Assembly: GCF_014212055.1 (NCBI RefSeq)
Contig: NZ_JACJVO010000009.1
Span: 248,001-312,000, forward strand
DNA from: Cohnella zeiphila
Lineage (GTDB): Bacteria > Bacillota > Bacilli > Paenibacillales > Paenibacillaceae
Direction: 5' to 3'
Length of the DNA: 64,000 bases
The notes under the pieces are model-generated. The model was not told the origin of the DNA. It saw only the letters and a list, made by a program, of their open reading frames with translations, and made no database searches. Positions 63,101-64,000 of the stretch are shown here, piece by piece. The translations under genes were made by a program, and so were the position numbers. The first letter of the stretch is position 1; each line of letters opens with the position of its first letter.

Positions 63101-64000
63101 TAACCGAGGTTACGGTTACGGCTACGAGCGTGCAGGACAGCGGCATCTCGCAGACGCTGAGAGTGAAGGTGGCGGACGTCTCGACCGTACCGACGGAGCT
63201 GAAGTCCCTCAATCCCGCGACGGCGACGATTTACGGTCCGTCCTCGACATCGGACACGACGTCCAAAGTGAGCGGCGCGAACCGGCTGCAGCTGACGGCG
63301 GAGGTGCTGCCGGATAACGCCTACGATAAGACGGTCCGCTGGACTTCCAGCGACCAAAGGGTCGCGATGGTGGACAAAAACGGCCTCGTCATCGCCCGCG
63401 GCGCAGGCACGGTCGAAATTACCGGCACCGGCGCGGGCAATCCCGACTTGCCGCCGATCAAAACGATCGTCACGGTTACGCCGGCGGGCAACGATAATAG
63501 CGGCAGCGGTACGCTTGCGAACGTTTTGGCCGCCGCGAAGCTGATCTCGGCCTATAAGGGCGACCGAACGAGCGGCGGCGGATTTAGCCGCGTCTCGGCC
63601 GGCGAGAAGTGGGAAGGCTTGCAGGAGAGTTTCCAGAAAGCTTATATCAATGCGCTCGGCGTCAAAGCGATGTATTCGGGCTACGGTTCTCCGACGAACA
63701 TCAGCAAGGACACCGCGCTGTTCGCGGCCATCGCCTTGAACGAAGCGATCCGCGCCATCGACCCGAGCTTGGCCGTCAGCACGGTCGACAAGACGGGTCT
63801 GGATCAAGCGATCGGCAAAGCCGTCCAATACGACGCCGGCCAATTCTCGGCTCCGGAGGATTGGGAAGCGCTGCAATCGGCTCTGGGGACGGCGCAAGCG
63901 ACCAGCGCGGATCCGGATGCGACACAAGAGGAAGCGGACGCAGCGTTAGCCGCCTTGCAGACAGCCATGGCCAAGGCGCTGCCGTTGCCGGAAGACCTGG
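60181..64000 (+). CDS. Secreted GH95-like glycosidase with Ig-like and FIVAR-type domains (3' end outside window)
   Basis: The frame is open from ATG 60181 to the window end (at least 1273 residues). A Sec signal peptide is present (RRRAVMSGVLSAALAVSGFAG, cleavage near residue 40 after ASA). The catalytic region (about 50-860) resembles GH95-type (alpha/alpha)6 enzymes: LMGNGDIGAIAAGV, YYFAKNDFWGT, GRYFLNYNQQAQYYASG and a SIHEGDAADINPDLDIGAIKLLARF stretch broken here as SIHEGDAAD and NPDLDIGAIKLL. GH95 members are alpha-L-fucosidases or alpha-L-galactosidases. Two bacterial Ig-like (BIG2) domains follow at about 905-995 and 1005-1100, then helical FIVAR-like sequence from 1200. CAGGAGGAGG precedes the ATG. 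Cell attachment is probably encoded beyond the window. Confidence 0.75.
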   Translation, partial: MLSAKPNTRRRAVMSGVLSAALAVSGFAGTVVGGTNASAAAFVPPQAAIDHLQQDDWAQLQQILTDIYGSISSPLKITDVSKGGYTAGQLMGNGDIGAIAAGVSTTSQQYYFAKNDFWGTLHAQSNSVKDNQGILSGGGLAIRPTTGAGSGADSAFSMKQDILNAQVTTTMQIKSDAGSDATVRLNSWTADTDNVFVTEVTNDGDATVTLNAKQWVPAMAYAGSSASDLSDANATYPYTGGIDDSGATGKPVLWTTRDSNAGATGNTSNFRSRMATATTLVGADLTDTREVREATDYYDANKGKYYDSLGESGDFSVPAQSKVYLVTYFASSSGAYDAIKSVDDVQADAVAGVEAYATSEAIDQLRADHRNWWQNYWLKSYVQFGDPDLNRYYYGSLYVLGSSNRPTSANGKVNPQNLPGSMYGPWIPADNMGWGGRYFLNYNQQAQYYASGSVNRIDTVVPYNRVIAYELPWNQNNTAAQGFDGVAGVRTQTPFHLLANSQPAFAPIADTKLYGFNNSSTDQKSNGMFAAVPMIFYYEYTLDDDYLKNVLYPHLKQLMTFYSSYVLKTDDGNGQYHYSVIGSSIHEGDAADINPDLDIGAIKLLARFLIDHASAMNEDPANVSRWRDLADHTAYPEAMLPQGSFSAANAADLVPTLLATDYQSPNQAHVDMIEPGDQPVELEGVVFPFENVQVLDGDKELLQKVRNTLAYMNAWAASGFSGWSSQNNGFPKVFPIAARAGWPAGDLLDKFKTALNAKQRLSNLTYLQSGGAVETIGSMEALDSMLLQSETSTAMPSTIQVFPNWDPSRSVRFERLGAKGNVEVSSAYDADSQTVPYIDLHSRRDGQISLVNPWTVGKPVVRMVNSDRTWGADVDYTIQGGKIVFDAASDARYLVMNDDSVTTARVSDMTLDKYASTLIYGGADGTDTTTVTATISGNPADTVIWTSSDRDVVAVTADGNSATLQAVGHGANPVTEVTVTATSVQDSGISQTLRVKVADVSTVPTELKSLNPATATIYGPSSTSDTTSKVSGANRLQLTAEVLPDNAYDKTVRWTSSDQRVAMVDKNGLVIARGAGTVEITGTGAGNPDLPPIKTIVTVTPAGNDNSGSGTLANVLAAAKLISAYKGDRTSGGGFSRVSAGEKWEGLQESFQKAYINALGVKAMYSGYGSPTNISKDTALFAAIALNEAIRAIDPSLAVSTVDKTGLDQAIGKAVQYDAGQFSAPEDWEALQSALGTAQATSADPDATQEEADAALAALQTAMAKALPLPEDL

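Overview
The window looks like a chromosomal segment from a GC-rich, spore-forming member of the Paenibacillaceae (Paenibacillus/Cohnella-like). The evidence is an alpha/beta-type small acid-soluble spore protein, a DUF3231 protein and a YjcZ-like hydrophobic microprotein, together with a great excess of carbohydrate genes of the kind typical of that family: YesM-type sensor kinases, YesN-type response regulators with AraC DNA-binding domains, and LplA/LplB/YtcP-type ABC importers without their own ATPase. No rRNA, tRNA, CRISPR array or prophage was seen.

Layout. 1-972: 3' end of an AraC-type regulator. 1014-1834: spore-related genes on the minus strand. 2078-12628: two GH35 beta-galactosidases, a two-component system (RR 7244, HK 8871) and two importer permeases, followed by their binding lipoprotein (12769) and a 2185-residue secreted multidomain protein (14679). 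21408-29299: a glycosidase block with a GHL6-like hydrolase, a parallel beta-helix protein, a GH29 alpha-L-fucosidase and a GH2 beta-mannosidase-like enzyme. 29450-36085: an IS3-type remnant, an AraC regulator and an unusual RR-HK-RR trio. 36226-39961: a second importer. 40297-42841: a globin-coupled soluble sensor, a decayed tnpB element and a microprotein. 43087-45008: D-galactonate dehydratase plus an SDR dehydrogenase. 45111-46742: an AraC regulator and a PhyH-type dioxygenase. 46876-53726 (minus): a third importer with its own RR/HK pair. 53953-57243: an FAD-dependent oxidoreductase and a true formylglycine-generating enzyme. 57463-59927: a split ChrA transporter pair and a ROK regulator. 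60181-end: a secreted GH95-like protein that runs off the window.

How it fits together. Inferred: secreted enzymes trim a galactose- and fucose-containing glycan, ABC importers take up the oligosaccharides, intracellular GH35, GH29 and GH2 enzymes release monosaccharides, and an SDR plus DgoD pair could process galactose oxidatively. Each importer sits beside a sensor kinase and response regulator.

The most notable new signal is a 26-bp sequence present almost unchanged upstream of three separate transcription units (1967, 10707, 21256). In the first two it lies exactly 21 bp before a -10 hexamer. This suggests a local regulon, probably driven by the 7244/8871 two-component system, and it also moves the start of the first GH35 gene. 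A second AT-rich operator-like family is shared by the FAD oxidoreductase gene and the FGE/ChrA intergenic region. Candidate CcpA (cre) sites lie at three promoters. All functions are inferred from sequence reading alone; no database search was run.
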